Of a stretch of DNA of 39,727 nt, positions 26,055 through 35,392 are shown in pieces. The DNA is from Paracoccaceae bacterium (GTDB lineage Bacteria > Pseudomonadota > Alphaproteobacteria > Rhodobacterales > Rhodobacteraceae). The notes under the pieces were generated by a model. It ran no database searches. It saw nothing but the letters and a program-made list of their open reading frames with translations, and was not told the origin of the DNA. Where the stretch lies: assembly GCA_024639125.1 (NCBI GenBank), contig JAHEJA010000006.1, forward strand, positions 7,431-47,157, written 5' to 3'. Each line of letters begins with the position of its first letter. Position 1 is the first letter of the stretch. The translations under genes were made by a program, and so were the position numbers.

Positions 26055-27463
26055 TACATCATCTCCCGTACGTCAGTAAGGCGACCTGTGATTGCAGCTG
26101 CCGCCGCCATTGCAGGTGAAACAAGGTGCGTGCGGCCTTTGTAGCCTTGGCGACCTTCAAAGTTGCGGTTTGATGTCGATGCGCAGCGTTCGCCTTCGGC
26201 CAATTGGTCGGGGTTCATCGCAAGGCACATAGAACAGCCAGCCATACGCCATTCAAAGCCGGCGTCTTTGAAAATGTCAGCAAGCCCTTCTTCTTCTGCT
26301 TGGGCGCGGACCAGGCCAGAACCGGGAACGACCATCGCACGCATGCCGTCTTTGATTTTTTTGCCTTTAAGGATAGCCGCAGCAGCACGAAGATCTTCGA
26401 TGCGGCCGTTGGTGCAAGATCCGATAAAGACGGTGTCGATTTCGATGTCGGTCAATTTCTGACCAGCCGTGAGACCCATGTAGTCAAGCGCGCGCTTTGC
26501 AGCGTCAACTTTGCCACCTTTAAAATCTTCTGGTGCTGGAACATTTGCTGTGATCGGAAGAACATCTTCTGGTGATGTGCCCCAAGTGACAACAGGCGCG
26601 ATATCTTCGCCTTTGATTGTGACAACTTTATCAAAGTGCGCCCCATCATCGGTAAAGAGCGTTTTCCAATATGTCACGGCTTGTTCCCAAGCGGCTCCTT
26701 TGGGTGCATGCGGACGACCTTTGCAGTATTCGAATGTCTTTTCATCAGGTGCAATAAGGCCTGCGCGCGCACCGCCTTCGATGGCCATGTTACAGACGGT
26801 CATACGACCTTCCATAGACAAATCACGGATCGCTTCGCCACAATATTCGATGACGTAGCCTGTGCCGCCGCCTGTGCCGGTTTCACCGATCACGGACAAT
26901 GTGATGTCTTTTGCCGTCACGCCGGGGCGTAGCTTGCCGGTGATTTCGACCTTCATGTTTTTGGATTTCTTTTGGATCAACGTTTGCGTTGCCAAAACGT
27001 GTTCAACTTCGGATGTGCCGATGCCATGCGCCAAAGCGCCGAATGCGCCATGTGTCGCTGTGTGGCTGTCCCCACAAACAACGGTCATACCGGGCAATGT
27101 CCAGCCCTGTTCTGGGCCAACGATGTGCACGATCCCCTGACGAACATCGGAAACTGGATAGTAATGCACGCCGAATTCTTTGGCGTTTTTGTCCAGTGCT
27201 TCGACCTGAATACGGCTTTCTTCGTTTTCGATCACGCCAGACGCGCGGTCTGTTGTTGTTGGAACATTGTGATCTGGAACGGCGATTGTTTTTTCCGGTG
27301 CGCGTACACCGCGGCCTGTCATGCGAAGACCTTCAAATGCCTGCGGTGATGTCACCTCATGTACAAGGTGACGGTCAATGTACAAAAGGCATGTGCCGTC
27401 TTCGGATTCATGCGCGACATGCGCATCCCAGATTTTATCATAAATTGTTTTTGGGGCGGTCAT
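26054..27463 (-). CDS. leuC: 3-Isopropylmalate dehydratase, large subunit
   Basis: A 469-residue aconitase-family subunit. The [4Fe-4S] ligands lie in [13 protein letters not shown] and [33 protein letters not shown] and the [17 protein letters not shown] substrate region are typical. The SD GAGAGGA is close to the ATG. It is the first gene of leuC-leuD. The 283-bp upstream gap contains a possible leader (see findings). Confidence 0.97.
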   Translation of the reverse strand: MTAPKTIYDKIWDAHVAHESEDGTCLLYIDRHLVHEVTSPQAFEGLRMTGRGVRAPEKTIAVPDHNVPTTTDRASGVIENEESRIQVEALDKNAKEFGVHYYPVSDVRQGIVHIVGPEQGWTLPGMTVVCGDSHTATHGAFGALAHGIGTSEVEHVLATQTLIQKKSKNMKVEITGKLRPGVTAKDITLSVIGETGTGGGTGYVIEYCGEAIRDLSMEGRMTVCNMAIEGGARAGLIAPDEKTFEYCKGRPHAPKGAAWEQAVTYWKTLFTDDGAHFDKVVTIKGEDIAPVVTWGTSPEDVLPITANVPAPEDFKGGKVDAAKRALDYMGLTAGQKLTDIEIDTVFIGSCTNGRIEDLRAAAAILKGKKIKDGMRAMVVPGSGLVRAQAEEEGLADIFKDAGFEWRMAGCSMCLAMNPDQLAEGERCASTSNRNFEGRQGYKGRTHLVSPAMAAAAAITGRLTDVREMM

Positions 27464-27747
27464 TTTATTCCTCTCCCGCTTGAGTTTTGAAATTTGGACG
27501 AACGAATAGGGCCAGCTTCACAGGCTGGCAAGAACAGTGGTCATAGCGCCAAAAAACCGCCAAGGCAGCCGCGCGCGATCATCCATGTCAAAGACTCGTT
27601 GTTTCATGCCAAGCTATCTACGCTCAAATCCCCTAAGCCGCAAGTATTCCTATCGTCCTGAGCAGATAGTGAATTAAATTTATGAATTGCATGTGACAAT
27701 TGCAAAACTAGCGCATAAAGTTCGCTAATCGCTATTTTGGATACATA

Positions 27748-29097
27748 ATGACTGACATATTACCAAAGCTACCAACAGAACAACCGCCGCAAAACACCCA
27801 AGACATCGCCCTAAGTTTGGTTGATCAAACTCAGGAATTCTTGATGGGGCTATTGAGGCCGTGGAACGCATATCAAATCGCTATTGCGGTGGTGATATTC
27901 TTGGTTGCGACTCTTGTTGCACGCTGGCTTGGGCATCGGATGCATGAATGGATGCGAACCCGAGAAGGTTGGCCAATGTGGCGCATGCGCTTGTTGGTTG
28001 TGGTGCATCGTCGTCTGCGTTTGTTGGTCTTTGTCGTTCTGACGTATATTGTTGTTTGGGTCATGCAGGAACTAACCTGGCCAAGCCGCTCTTATATTTT
28101 GGGAGTGATTGGGGAGTTGGCGTTTGTTTGGTATGTCATTGCCATTTCTACGCGGCTTATCAACAATGCCTTTGCGCGAAAAGTGGTGCGATATGTTGGG
28201 TGGACTTGGGGCACTATTTCGGTGCTTAATTTGTCCGACTCAGTGCAAACTTTGCTAGACAGCGCAGCGATTCATTTTGGTGATATTCGCATTTCTGTGT
28301 GGCTTATTGTGCAAGCAATCGTCACCTTGGTTGTTTTATTTGCCGGCGCAAGGGTCATTTCCACCACGAGCGCAGAGCGTATTCGTGGCAATGGTGATAT
28401 CTCTCCTTCTTTGCAGGTTTTGGCGATCAAATTCATGCAGGTAGTGCTTTATAGTGGGGCATTTTTCTTGGGTCTTAGATCCGTTGGATTTGACCTAACT
28501 GGGCTTGCTGTTTTGTCGGGGGCCATTGGTGTTGGTCTTGGTTTTGGTTTGCAAAAAGTGGTGTCCAACCTTGTGTCAGGCATCATTATTTTGCTGGATA
28601 AATCGATTAAGCCGGGGGACGTTATTAGCCTTGGGGAAACCTTTGGGTGGATTGAATCCTTGGGTGCGCGCTATGTGTCTGTTGTGACGCGTGATGGTAA
28701 AGAGTATTTGATTCCAAACGAAGATTTGATCACCGGCCAAGTTGTCAACTGGTCACATTCCAACGAATTTGTTCGTCTGGATTTGTTTTTTGGAACGGCC
28801 TATCACGACGATCCACATTTGGTCCGCAAAATTGCAATTGATGCGGCGTTGACGGTTGAACGTGTGTTGAAAGATCGCAAGCCTGTTTGCCACATTGTGA
28901 ACTTTGGTAACAGCTCGGTTGATTATATTTTGCGGTTTTGGATCAAGGATCCGACCGCTGGTTTAACCAATATCAAAGGAGACGTTTATCTGGCCCTATG
29001 GGATGCTTTTGCTGAACATAACGTGTCGATCCCGTTCCCACAAAGCGAAGTTAGGTTGCTTCCTGCAAATGGTGGAGAAAAAGGGATATCTGATTGA
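27748..29097 (+). CDS. MscS-family mechanosensitive channel
   Basis: A 449-residue channel-like protein with about five membrane helices, more than E. coli MscS. The pore helix (LTGLAVLSGAIGVGLGFGLQ, about residues 250-270) is glycine/alanine rich. It is followed by the MscS beta domain (DKSIKPGDVISLGETFGWIE, YLIPNEDLITGQVVNWSH). It should open on membrane tension and release solutes on osmotic downshift. The upstream region has TTGCA-N9-TGCAA (27687-27705). Its end lies 12 bp ahead of the rsfS promoter. Confidence 0.9.
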   Translation: MTDILPKLPTEQPPQNTQDIALSLVDQTQEFLMGLLRPWNAYQIAIAVVIFLVATLVARWLGHRMHEWMRTREGWPMWRMRLLVVVHRRLRLLVFVVLTYIVVWVMQELTWPSRSYILGVIGELAFVWYVIAISTRLINNAFARKVVRYVGWTWGTISVLNLSDSVQTLLDSAAIHFGDIRISVWLIVQAIVTLVVLFAGARVISTTSAERIRGNGDISPSLQVLAIKFMQVVLYSGAFFLGLRSVGFDLTGLAVLSGAIGVGLGFGLQKVVSNLVSGIIILLDKSIKPGDVISLGETFGWIESLGARYVSVVTRDGKEYLIPNEDLITGQVVNWSHSNEFVRLDLFFGTAYHDDPHLVRKIAIDAALTVERVLKDRKPVCHIVNFGNSSVDYILRFWIKDPTAGLTNIKGDVYLALWDAFAEHNVSIPFPQSEVRLLPANGGEKGISD

Positions 29098-29108
29098 CTC
29101 TCTGGTGA

Positions 29109-29137
29109 TTGAGAAATATTGCATCTGCTGCTATATT
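29109..29137 (+). promoter_or_regulatory. Sigma-70 promoter of rsfS-rlmH
   Basis: TTGAGA (29109-29114) and TATATT (29132-29137) with exactly 17 bases between, directly after the mscS stop. It predicts transcript start near 29143-29145, so any RsfS start upstream of that (TTG at 29109) is ruled out if the promoter is used. Confidence 0.6.
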
Positions 29138-29189
29138 GAAAATGTACCTAGCGTTGGGGTTTGCAGCGCGTCACAAGGAGGACAGTGTC

Positions 29190-29594
29190 CTGACACCGAG
29201 CACGGATGCAGCTATGGCTGCTGAAACGCCTTCGCCCGAAGCGAATGGTTCCATAACGGTCACAAGCGAAATCTTGTTGGAGCGTATTTTAAAATCTCTT
29301 GACGATGACAAGGCAGAAGACATCGTGCAAATCGATTTGCGCGGCAAGACGGCTATTGGTGACTATATGGTTATTGCCTCTGGTCGGTCTTCGCGTCAGG
29401 TTGCGTCGATTTCTGAAAAAATGGTTGACTGTCTTAAGCAGGAATATGGCCGTTTGTCTAAAATCGAAGGCAAGGAAACTGGCGATTGGGTATTGATCGA
29501 CACTGGTGATGTTATTGTCCATGTGTTCCGTCCCGAAGTACGCGAATTTTACCAACTTGAAAAAATGTGGCTACCAACAGGCAGCACATCTTAA
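29190..29594 (+). CDS. rsfS: Ribosomal silencing factor RsfS
   Basis: About 134 residues of the DUF143 family. RsfS binds protein uL14 on the large subunit and blocks subunit joining in starvation. Conserved core: LDDDKAEDIVQIDLRGKT, DYMVIASGRSSRQVASI, DTGDVIVHVFRPEVREFYQL, EKMW. The start is uncertain. A strong SD AAGGAGG (29175-29181) points to CTG at 29190 (eight bases away); the GTG at 29185 is out of frame and gives only two codons. Other options are ATG 29142 (leaderless) and ATG 29214 (no SD). It is followed by rlmH after 6 bp. Confidence 0.9.
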   Translation: MTPSTDAAMAAETPSPEANGSITVTSEILLERILKSLDDDKAEDIVQIDLRGKTAIGDYMVIASGRSSRQVASISEKMVDCLKQEYGRLSKIEGKETGDWVLIDTGDVIVHVFRPEVREFYQLEKMWLPTGSTS

Positions 29595-29600
29595 TCGACG

Positions 29601-30071
29601 ATGCGAGTTTCGATTTGTGCAGTCGGCCGACTTCGGGCTGGTCCCGAACATGACCTTATCCAAGACTATGCGTCGCGTTTTGATAAAACGGGGCGCGGCT
29701 TGGGTTTAGGTCCGCTGACAATTTCAGAAGTTGAAGACAAGAAAAATATCGGTATGCGTGCCGAAGCTGAGCTTTTGGAGCGCGTTGTTCCAAAGGGGGC
29801 AAAGCTTTGCATCTTGGATGAGCGTGGCGCGGTGATGACATCCCCAGACTTTGCCAACCAATTGGGCACTTGGCGCGACCAAGGAACAAGCGATGTCGCC
29901 TTTGTCATTGGGGGTGCGGATGGAATTGATCCGTCACTTAGAGCGCAAGCGGATTTTGCTTTGTCATTTGGTAAAATGGTTTGGCCCCATATGATCGCTC
30001 GGATGATGTTATGTGAACAATTGTATCGTGCCGCCTCGATTCTGGCGGGTAGTCCATATCATCGTGTGTAG
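29601..30071 (+). CDS. rlmH: 23S rRNA (pseudouridine1915-N3)-methyltransferase RlmH
   Basis: A 156-residue SPOUT methyltransferase that modifies pseudouridine 1915 of 23S rRNA in helix 69. The SAM-binding knot reads FVIGGADGIDPSLR, ALSFGKMVWPHMIARMMLCE and QLYRAASILAGSPYHR, all canonical. It is co-transcribed with rsfS, a common bacterial pairing. A recurrent GAGTATTT element follows its stop. Confidence 0.96.
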   Translation: MRVSICAVGRLRAGPEHDLIQDYASRFDKTGRGLGLGPLTISEVEDKKNIGMRAEAELLERVVPKGAKLCILDERGAVMTSPDFANQLGTWRDQGTSDVAFVIGGADGIDPSLRAQADFALSFGKMVWPHMIARMMLCEQLYRAASILAGSPYHRV

Positions 30072-30088
30072 CCACGCCTTCGGCGCGA

Positions 30089-30110
30089 GAGTATTTTTAC
30101 AAAGATGAAA
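30089..30110 (+). repeat. Recurrent GAGTATTT element, copy 2
   Basis: GAGTATTT, TTAC, AAAGATGAAA, preceded by the small hairpin CGCC tt cGGCG (30075-30085). It lies between rlmH and gpmI. Confidence 0.75.
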
Positions 30111-30176
30111 GTATCCTTGCTATAGGATCCCGTGGCCCATAAATATTATGAGAATTGAGCAAAGAGGCAGAGAAAC

Positions 30177-31700
30177 ATGGCACCTAAACCAGTCGTATTG
30201 TGTATTTTGGACGGATGGGGCGCACGTGATGAGACAGGAGCAAATGCGCCTGCTTTGGCAAAGACGCCGAATTTTGATGCTATACTGCATGATTGTCCAA
30301 ATGCTAGCTTGATCACCCATGGCCCTGATGTTGGATTGCCAACGGGTCAAATGGGGAATTCAGAGGTCGGGCATACCAATATTGGCGCTGGGCGTGTTGT
30401 TGCGATGGATCTTGGGCAGATTGATCTCGCTATTGAAGATGGTTCCTTTTTTAAGAATGCAGCGTTAACGGCGTTTATTGACGTTATGACACTGTCAGGC
30501 GGGGTCGCCCACGTTATGGGGGTTATTTCGGACGGTGGTGTGCATGGTCACATTGAGCATGTGCTTGCTGGGCTCAAAGCTCTGCGCGATGCTGGGATAC
30601 CGGTTGTGCTACATGCGATCACGGACGGGCGCGATGTGGCGCCGGATAGTGGTCTTGGGTTTATGCGTGACCTTGTTGCACGTTTACCCGAGGGCGTTGT
30701 GATTGGTACCGTTACGGGGCGTTATTTTGCAATGGATCGGGATAATCGCTGGGAGCGTGTATCGCAGGCCTATGCTGCTATGATACATGGCCAAGCGGAT
30801 GCACAAGCAGTGGACGCCATTGCCGCCGTTCAGCAATCTTATGACATGAACGTGCAAGATGAATTTATAAAAGCAACGGTTATAAATGGTTATAGTGGCG
30901 CTCAGGATGGCGATGGTGTGTTCTGCTTGAATTTTCGTGCTGATCGGGCGCGTGAAATCTTGCGGGCGATTGGCGAGGACGGGTTCGATGCTTTTGATAT
31001 TGGGGCACGTCCAAACTGGGCTGCTCTATTGGGGATGGTTGAATATTCGTCAGATCATAGTGTCTATATGACCACCTGTTACCCTAAGCAGAAAATTGTG
31101 AATACTCTTGGAGAGTGGGTCGCAAAGCAGGGCAAGACTCAGTTTCGTTTGGCAGAAACGGAAAAATATCCACATGTGACGTTCTTCTTGAATGGCGGCA
31201 AAGAGCAGCCAGAAATTGGTGAGGATCGGTTTATGCCCAAATCGCCTGCTGTCGCGACTTATGATTTGCAGCCGGAAATGTCCGCGCCAGAAGTGACTGA
31301 AAAATTTGTTGAAGCAATTCATAGTGGTTATGATCTGATTGTGACGAACTATGCCAATCCCGATATGGTTGGACATACAGGTGATTTGCAAGCCGCGATC
31401 AAAGCCTGTGAGGCTGTGGATCAAGGTTTAGGAGCCGTTGTTGCGGCGCTCAAATCGGTTGGAGGCACGATGATCGTGACCGCTGACCATGGGAATTGCG
31501 AAGTCATGGTTGATCCTGAAACAGGCGGGCCACATACAGCGCATACATTAAATTTGGTCCCTGTTGCCTTGTTCGGTGGACCAGAGGGGGTCACCCTTAG
31601 ACAAGGGGGGAGATTGGCTGATTTGGCGCCCACTTTGCTGGGCTTGATGGGGTTGGACCAACCGGATGAAATGACGGGGCAATCGCTGTTAGTGCAATGA
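30177..31700 (+). CDS. gpmI: 2,3-Bisphosphoglycerate-independent phosphoglycerate mutase
   Basis: A 507-residue Mn-dependent mutase interconverting 3- and 2-phosphoglycerate through a phosphoserine. Motifs are LCILDGWGARDETGANAPAL, GQMGNSEVGHTNIGAGRVV with the nucleophile Ser, DGRDVAP, RADRAREI and TADHGNCEVM with metal ligands. SD GAGG precedes the ATG. Its stop overlaps the start of the EnvC-like gene by 4 bp. Confidence 0.97.
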   Translation: MAPKPVVLCILDGWGARDETGANAPALAKTPNFDAILHDCPNASLITHGPDVGLPTGQMGNSEVGHTNIGAGRVVAMDLGQIDLAIEDGSFFKNAALTAFIDVMTLSGGVAHVMGVISDGGVHGHIEHVLAGLKALRDAGIPVVLHAITDGRDVAPDSGLGFMRDLVARLPEGVVIGTVTGRYFAMDRDNRWERVSQAYAAMIHGQADAQAVDAIAAVQQSYDMNVQDEFIKATVINGYSGAQDGDGVFCLNFRADRAREILRAIGEDGFDAFDIGARPNWAALLGMVEYSSDHSVYMTTCYPKQKIVNTLGEWVAKQGKTQFRLAETEKYPHVTFFLNGGKEQPEIGEDRFMPKSPAVATYDLQPEMSAPEVTEKFVEAIHSGYDLIVTNYANPDMVGHTGDLQAAIKACEAVDQGLGAVVAALKSVGGTMIVTADHGNCEVMVDPETGGPHTAHTLNLVPVALFGGPEGVTLRQGGRLADLAPTLLGLMGLDQPDEMTGQSLLVQ

Positions 31701-32839
31701 TGTATCTGAGACAGAGCTTATGTGTGCTGATCTGGCTGGGGTTTATGCCCCTAGCCGCGATGGCGCAGGTGACGATGCCACAGGCTGCACGGGATGCGGC
31801 GGACCAGCTCAAGGTTGCGTCAGCGATGTTGGCTGCGGCAGATCAATCACAGGATCGGGTAAAGGCACTAACGAACACTGTCACAGCATATGAAAGCGGT
31901 TTATCGGTGATGCGTGACGGATTGCGGGCGATTACATTGCAACAGCAGCAATTGCACCAACAGCTGGATGGCCAAGATGTAGATATCAGCCGGTTGGTTG
32001 GGGTTCTGCATTCCATTAACAAAGCCCCCGACGCCGCGTTGATTGTGCATCCGGAAGGGGCGCTTGATACGGCGCGCTCGGGTATGATGGTGACCGACGT
32101 TTTAGGGTCTATTCAAGGTGAAGTAAGCGATTTGCGGCAAAGGTTGATCCAGCTAAATAGGTTGGCGGATATTCATGATCAGGCCACTGAAATCTTAGAA
32201 AATGGATTAAGAGACGCGCAGAGGGCGCGGACAGAGTTGGCACGCGCCGCTGCTGATCGCAAAAACCTTCCGCGTCGATTTGTGGAAGACCCCATTAAGA
32301 CGGCTATTTTGATCGCCGCGTCTGAAACGCTAGACACATTCGCGAGTGGATTGTCAGAAATCGTTGTGGGCGAAGTATCTGGATCCCTGCCTGATATTAC
32401 GGATCGTAAAGGGTCTTTGCGGTTACCTGTTCAGGGTCGTGTCATTCGGAATTTCAATCAAGCAGATGCGGCTGGTGTTGTGCGCCCCGGTGTCATTATC
32501 GCGACGGAACCGCAAGCGGTTGTGACAACACCTTCGGCTGCGACGATCCGTTATCGCGGGCCTTTGTTGGACTTTGGGTTGGTTACAATATTAGAGCCAC
32601 AAGCAGGCATTTTGTTTGTCGTTGCCGGCCTTCAAAGTGTATTTGGGGATACGGGCGAAGTCTTGCCTGCGGGAAGCCCAATCGGTTTAATGGGTGGTAA
32701 TTCACAAAGTCTTGATAAAATGATAGTGGAAACGGGCAGTGGACCTGTTACAGATCTAAGTGAAACGCTCTATTTAGAGGTGAGGCAGGATAAGGTTCCT
32801 ATAGATCCTTTGACTTGGTTCCGGACGCAAAAGGACTAA
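31697..32839 (+). CDS. envC: EnvC-like murein hydrolase activator
   Basis: A 380-residue exported protein. A signal peptide (about residues 1-23, ending AAMA) is followed by long helical/coiled-coil sequence (24-235) and a LytM/M23-type domain (about 240-376: SLRLPVQGRVIRNF, ...AGSPIGLMGG). The zinc-binding His residues of active M23 enzymes are absent (VRPG in place of VHxG, LFVVAGL in place of the HxH site), as in EnvC, which activates amidases instead of cutting murein. It overlaps gpmI and is 3 bp from ctpA, so the three form one operon. Confidence 0.87.
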   Translation: MMYLRQSLCVLIWLGFMPLAAMAQVTMPQAARDAADQLKVASAMLAAADQSQDRVKALTNTVTAYESGLSVMRDGLRAITLQQQQLHQQLDGQDVDISRLVGVLHSINKAPDAALIVHPEGALDTARSGMMVTDVLGSIQGEVSDLRQRLIQLNRLADIHDQATEILENGLRDAQRARTELARAAADRKNLPRRFVEDPIKTAILIAASETLDTFASGLSEIVVGEVSGSLPDITDRKGSLRLPVQGRVIRNFNQADAAGVVRPGVIIATEPQAVVTTPSAATIRYRGPLLDFGLVTILEPQAGILFVVAGLQSVFGDTGEVLPAGSPIGLMGGNSQSLDKMIVETGSGPVTDLSETLYLEVRQDKVPIDPLTWFRTQKD

Positions 32840-32842
32840 ACG

Positions 32843-34192
32843 ATGAAGAAATTTATTTTGGCAGCGGGTGTTGGCTGTGCATTTGGTGTGATGACGGCAA
32901 CGCAAATCGCGGGTCCTGTGTTTGCGCAGTCGGCCGATGACAATCAAAAAATTTATGAACAGTTGGATTTGTTTGGCGATATTTTCGAACGTATCCGCGC
33001 AGAATACGTTGAGGAAGTTGATCCCAAAGATTTGATCGAAGCGGCTGTGAACGGAATGTTGACGTCTCTTGATCCGCATTCCAGCTATCTTCCACCGGAT
33101 GATGCCGAAAAGATGCAAGTCCAAACCCGTGGCGAATTTGGCGGGTTGGGGATCGAAGTGACCCAAGAAGAAGGCTTTGTGAAAGTGGTGTCCCCTATCG
33201 ACGGCACGCCTGCGTTTGAAGCCGGAATCGAAGCGGGTGATTTTATCACTCACGTTGATGGAGAATCCGTGCTTGGGTTAACATTGGATGAAGCTGTTGA
33301 GAAAATGCGTGGGCCGGTTGGTTCGGAAATTATCATCACAGTTGCCCGCGAAGGCGAAGATGAGCCGTTTGATGTGACCATTGTCCGCGACACGATCAAG
33401 TTAACAGCGGTACGTGCACGCACCGAAGGCAATTCTGTTGTGTTGCGCGTGACTACATTCAACGATCAAACTTATCCGAACTTGTCCGACGGTTTGGCCA
33501 AGGAAATCGAAGCCGCCGGTGGGATGGATAATGTCAACGGTATCGTTCTGGATCTGCGCAACAACCCCGGTGGTTTGTTGAGCCAAGCGATCAAAGTGTC
33601 TGATGCGTTCTTGGATAAAGGCGAAATCGTTTCCACGCGCGGTCGCAATCCAGAAGACGGGGATCGTTACAATGCGGTCAAAGGTGATTTGGCCGAGGGC
33701 AAGCCGATTGTGATTTTGATTAACGGTGGGTCTGCGTCTGCGTCGGAAATCGTGGCAGGTGCATTACAAGACCACCGCCGTGCAATCGTTATTGGGACCA
33801 AGAGCTTTGGCAAAGGGTCAGTGCAAACGGTTATGCCTGTTCAAGGAAATGGCGCAATGCGGTTGACCACAGCGCGCTATTACACACCGTCCGGTCGTTC
33901 CATCCAGAACTTGGGTGTGTCGCCGGATATCGTTGTGCAGCAACCGCGCCGCGCACCTGTTGATCCAAATGCAGATACAGCGTCAGAAGAAACCACAGCC
34001 CGCCGCACACGCAGCGAAGCGGATTTGCGCGGTTCTTTGTCTAATGACAGTTTGAGTGAAGATGAAATCCGTCAAATCGAAGAAGACCGTGCAAAAGCCG
34101 AAGACGCCGCTAAACTCCGCGAAGAGGATTATCAATTAGCCTATGCAATTGATATTTTAAAAGGGTTGTCTGCTTTGGGTCCTAAGCAGTAG
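32843..34192 (+). CDS. ctpA: Carboxy-terminal processing protease CtpA (S41)
   Basis: A 449-residue periplasmic protease. A signal peptide ends near ...PVFAQ (about residue 29). A PDZ domain covers about 90-165 (GEFGGLGIEVTQEEGFVKV). The S41 catalytic domain has LDLRNNPGGLLSQAI, INGGSASASEIVAGALQD (catalytic Ser) and GTKSFGKGSVQTVMP (catalytic Lys). A charged Glu/Arg-rich tail follows. Roles are tail-specific proteolysis in the envelope. A hairpin with T-rich tail after the stop ends the operon. Confidence 0.95.
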   Translation: MKKFILAAGVGCAFGVMTATQIAGPVFAQSADDNQKIYEQLDLFGDIFERIRAEYVEEVDPKDLIEAAVNGMLTSLDPHSSYLPPDDAEKMQVQTRGEFGGLGIEVTQEEGFVKVVSPIDGTPAFEAGIEAGDFITHVDGESVLGLTLDEAVEKMRGPVGSEIIITVAREGEDEPFDVTIVRDTIKLTAVRARTEGNSVVLRVTTFNDQTYPNLSDGLAKEIEAAGGMDNVNGIVLDLRNNPGGLLSQAIKVSDAFLDKGEIVSTRGRNPEDGDRYNAVKGDLAEGKPIVILINGGSASASEIVAGALQDHRRAIVIGTKSFGKGSVQTVMPVQGNGAMRLTTARYYTPSGRSIQNLGVSPDIVVQQPRRAPVDPNADTASEETTARRTRSEADLRGSLSNDSLSEDEIRQIEEDRAKAEDAAKLREEDYQLAYAIDILKGLSALGPKQ

Positions 34193-34205
34193 TCATATGA
34201 GATGG

Positions 34206-34231
34206 GGGCGCATTTTGTGCCCTCATTTATT
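34206..34231 (+). terminator. Terminator after ctpA
   Basis: GGGCGCA (34206-34212), TTT, TGTGCCC (34216-34222), then TCATTTATTTT. A seven-bp stem with one G-T pair and a T-rich tail. It is directly followed by copy 3 of the GAGTATTT element. Confidence 0.65.
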
Positions 34232-34233
34232 TT

Positions 34234-34255
34234 GAGTATTTTTCCAAAGATGAAG
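34234..34255 (+). repeat. Recurrent GAGTATTT element, copy 3
   Basis: GAGTATTT, TTCC, AAAGATGAAG, right behind the ctpA terminator and 22 bp ahead of the rppH start. Confidence 0.75.
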
Positions 34256-34277
34256 ATAACCGGTGGGGATTGGCCTT

Positions 34278-34760
34278 ATGACACCTGAAGAGATAGACGC
34301 GCTTCCGTATCGATTAAACGTGGGAATTATGTTGATCGATGCGAACAATGCTGTGTTTGTTGGTCGGCGCTTGGACAACCCTGTCGATGCTTGGCAAATG
34401 CCTCAAGGTGGCATCGATGACGGCGAGGATCCTACGGAAGCCGCTTTGCGCGAGTTAGAAGAAGAAACGGGCGTGTCCCGGGATTTGGTGGCTATTGAAG
34501 CCGTCAGCGATAAGTGGATTGCATATGATTTGCCGGCTGAGATTATTCCCAAGTTTTGGAATGGCGCCTATCGCGGTCAAAAGCAGAAATGGTTTTTGCT
34601 GCGGTATCAGGGCAGTGATGCCGACGTGAACATTGCAACAGAGCACCCTGAATTTTCACATTGGAAATGGTGCCCTGTTGATCAGCTTGTCGATAACATC
34701 GTGCCGTTCAAGCGTGATGTTTATGCGGCTGTGATTGCCGAGTTTAAAACGTTTCTTTAA
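34278..34760 (+). CDS. rppH: RNA pyrophosphohydrolase RppH (Nudix)
   Basis: About 160 residues. RppH removes pyrophosphate from 5'-triphosphate mRNA ends and so triggers RNase E decay. The N-terminus LPYRLNVGIMLI is family-typical. The Nudix box is split between GGIDDGEDPTEAA and LRELEEETG. FWNGAYRGQKQKWFLLRY is also diagnostic. The ATG at 34278 follows GGTGGGGATT; a GTG at 34263 adds five residues. The end overlaps the convergent GST gene by 4 bp. Confidence 0.94.
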   Translation: MTPEEIDALPYRLNVGIMLIDANNAVFVGRRLDNPVDAWQMPQGGIDDGEDPTEAALRELEEETGVSRDLVAIEAVSDKWIAYDLPAEIIPKFWNGAYRGQKQKWFLLRYQGSDADVNIATEHPEFSHWKWCPVDQLVDNIVPFKRDVYAAVIAEFKTFL

Positions 34761-35362
34761 TCAGTTGGTTCCGTTGTTTTTAGGGATGGGCGGTCACAGA
34801 TAGCTTGGTGCCATGCAGCAAGTGTCGGGCGTGTATTTCGCCAATTGCGATCATCGTGGCGGAAATCAAGATAAGAGAGCGCGCAGGCCATTGCGATTTG
34901 CGCCATGTTGACTGTTCCGTGCAGCGCAGGCGGCATGTTGAGTTCGAGTGAATCAAGTGCAGACGTGATTTTCGACCATTGTGCATCCATCCATTCCGTA
35001 GATTGCTTTTCAGCAGGACGCAGGCGCGTTTCATAAACGATTGTGACGCCTGATTCCATTATCCCGTCTGCGAGTGCTTCGAGTGTGAGAACATCATAGA
35101 GAGTGTTTGTTGGATACATATCACCGTTTGCCTTGTCATTGAGAAATCGGCAAATGACGCGGCTGTCAAAAAGTGTGGGCCCGTCATCTTGGATGAGTGC
35201 GGGTATTTTTCCAAGCGGGTTAGCAGCACGTGCATCATCGGCGGTGCTAAGAGCGGTTGTTTTGACTGGGTGAAGCGTGATGCTGTCTTGGATTCCGAGT
35301 TCGTGGGCGAGTGCGCGAACTTTGCGAACGAATGGAGAAGCGGGTGCGAAGATGAGTTTCAT
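34757..35362 (-). CDS. Glutathione S-transferase family protein
   Basis: A 201-residue protein. The thioredoxin-fold N-terminal half reads KLIFAPASPFVRKVRALAHE (SPFVRKV being the glutathione-side Ser motif) and NPLGKIPALIQDDG, with DSRVICRFL for the gamma-glutamyl contact. An all-helical C-terminal domain follows (MAQIAMACALSYLDFR). The length is normal for bacterial GSTs. The substrate is unknown. It lies 30 bp downstream of the PaiB-like gene on the same strand. Confidence 0.87.
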   Translation of the reverse strand: MKLIFAPASPFVRKVRALAHELGIQDSITLHPVKTTALSTADDARAANPLGKIPALIQDDGPTLFDSRVICRFLNDKANGDMYPTNTLYDVLTLEALADGIMESGVTIVYETRLRPAEKQSTEWMDAQWSKITSALDSLELNMPPALHGTVNMAQIAMACALSYLDFRHDDRNWRNTRPTLAAWHQAICDRPSLKTTEPTD

Positions 35363-35392
35363 GAGTTTGTCCTGTTGTTGTGTTTTGATTTA

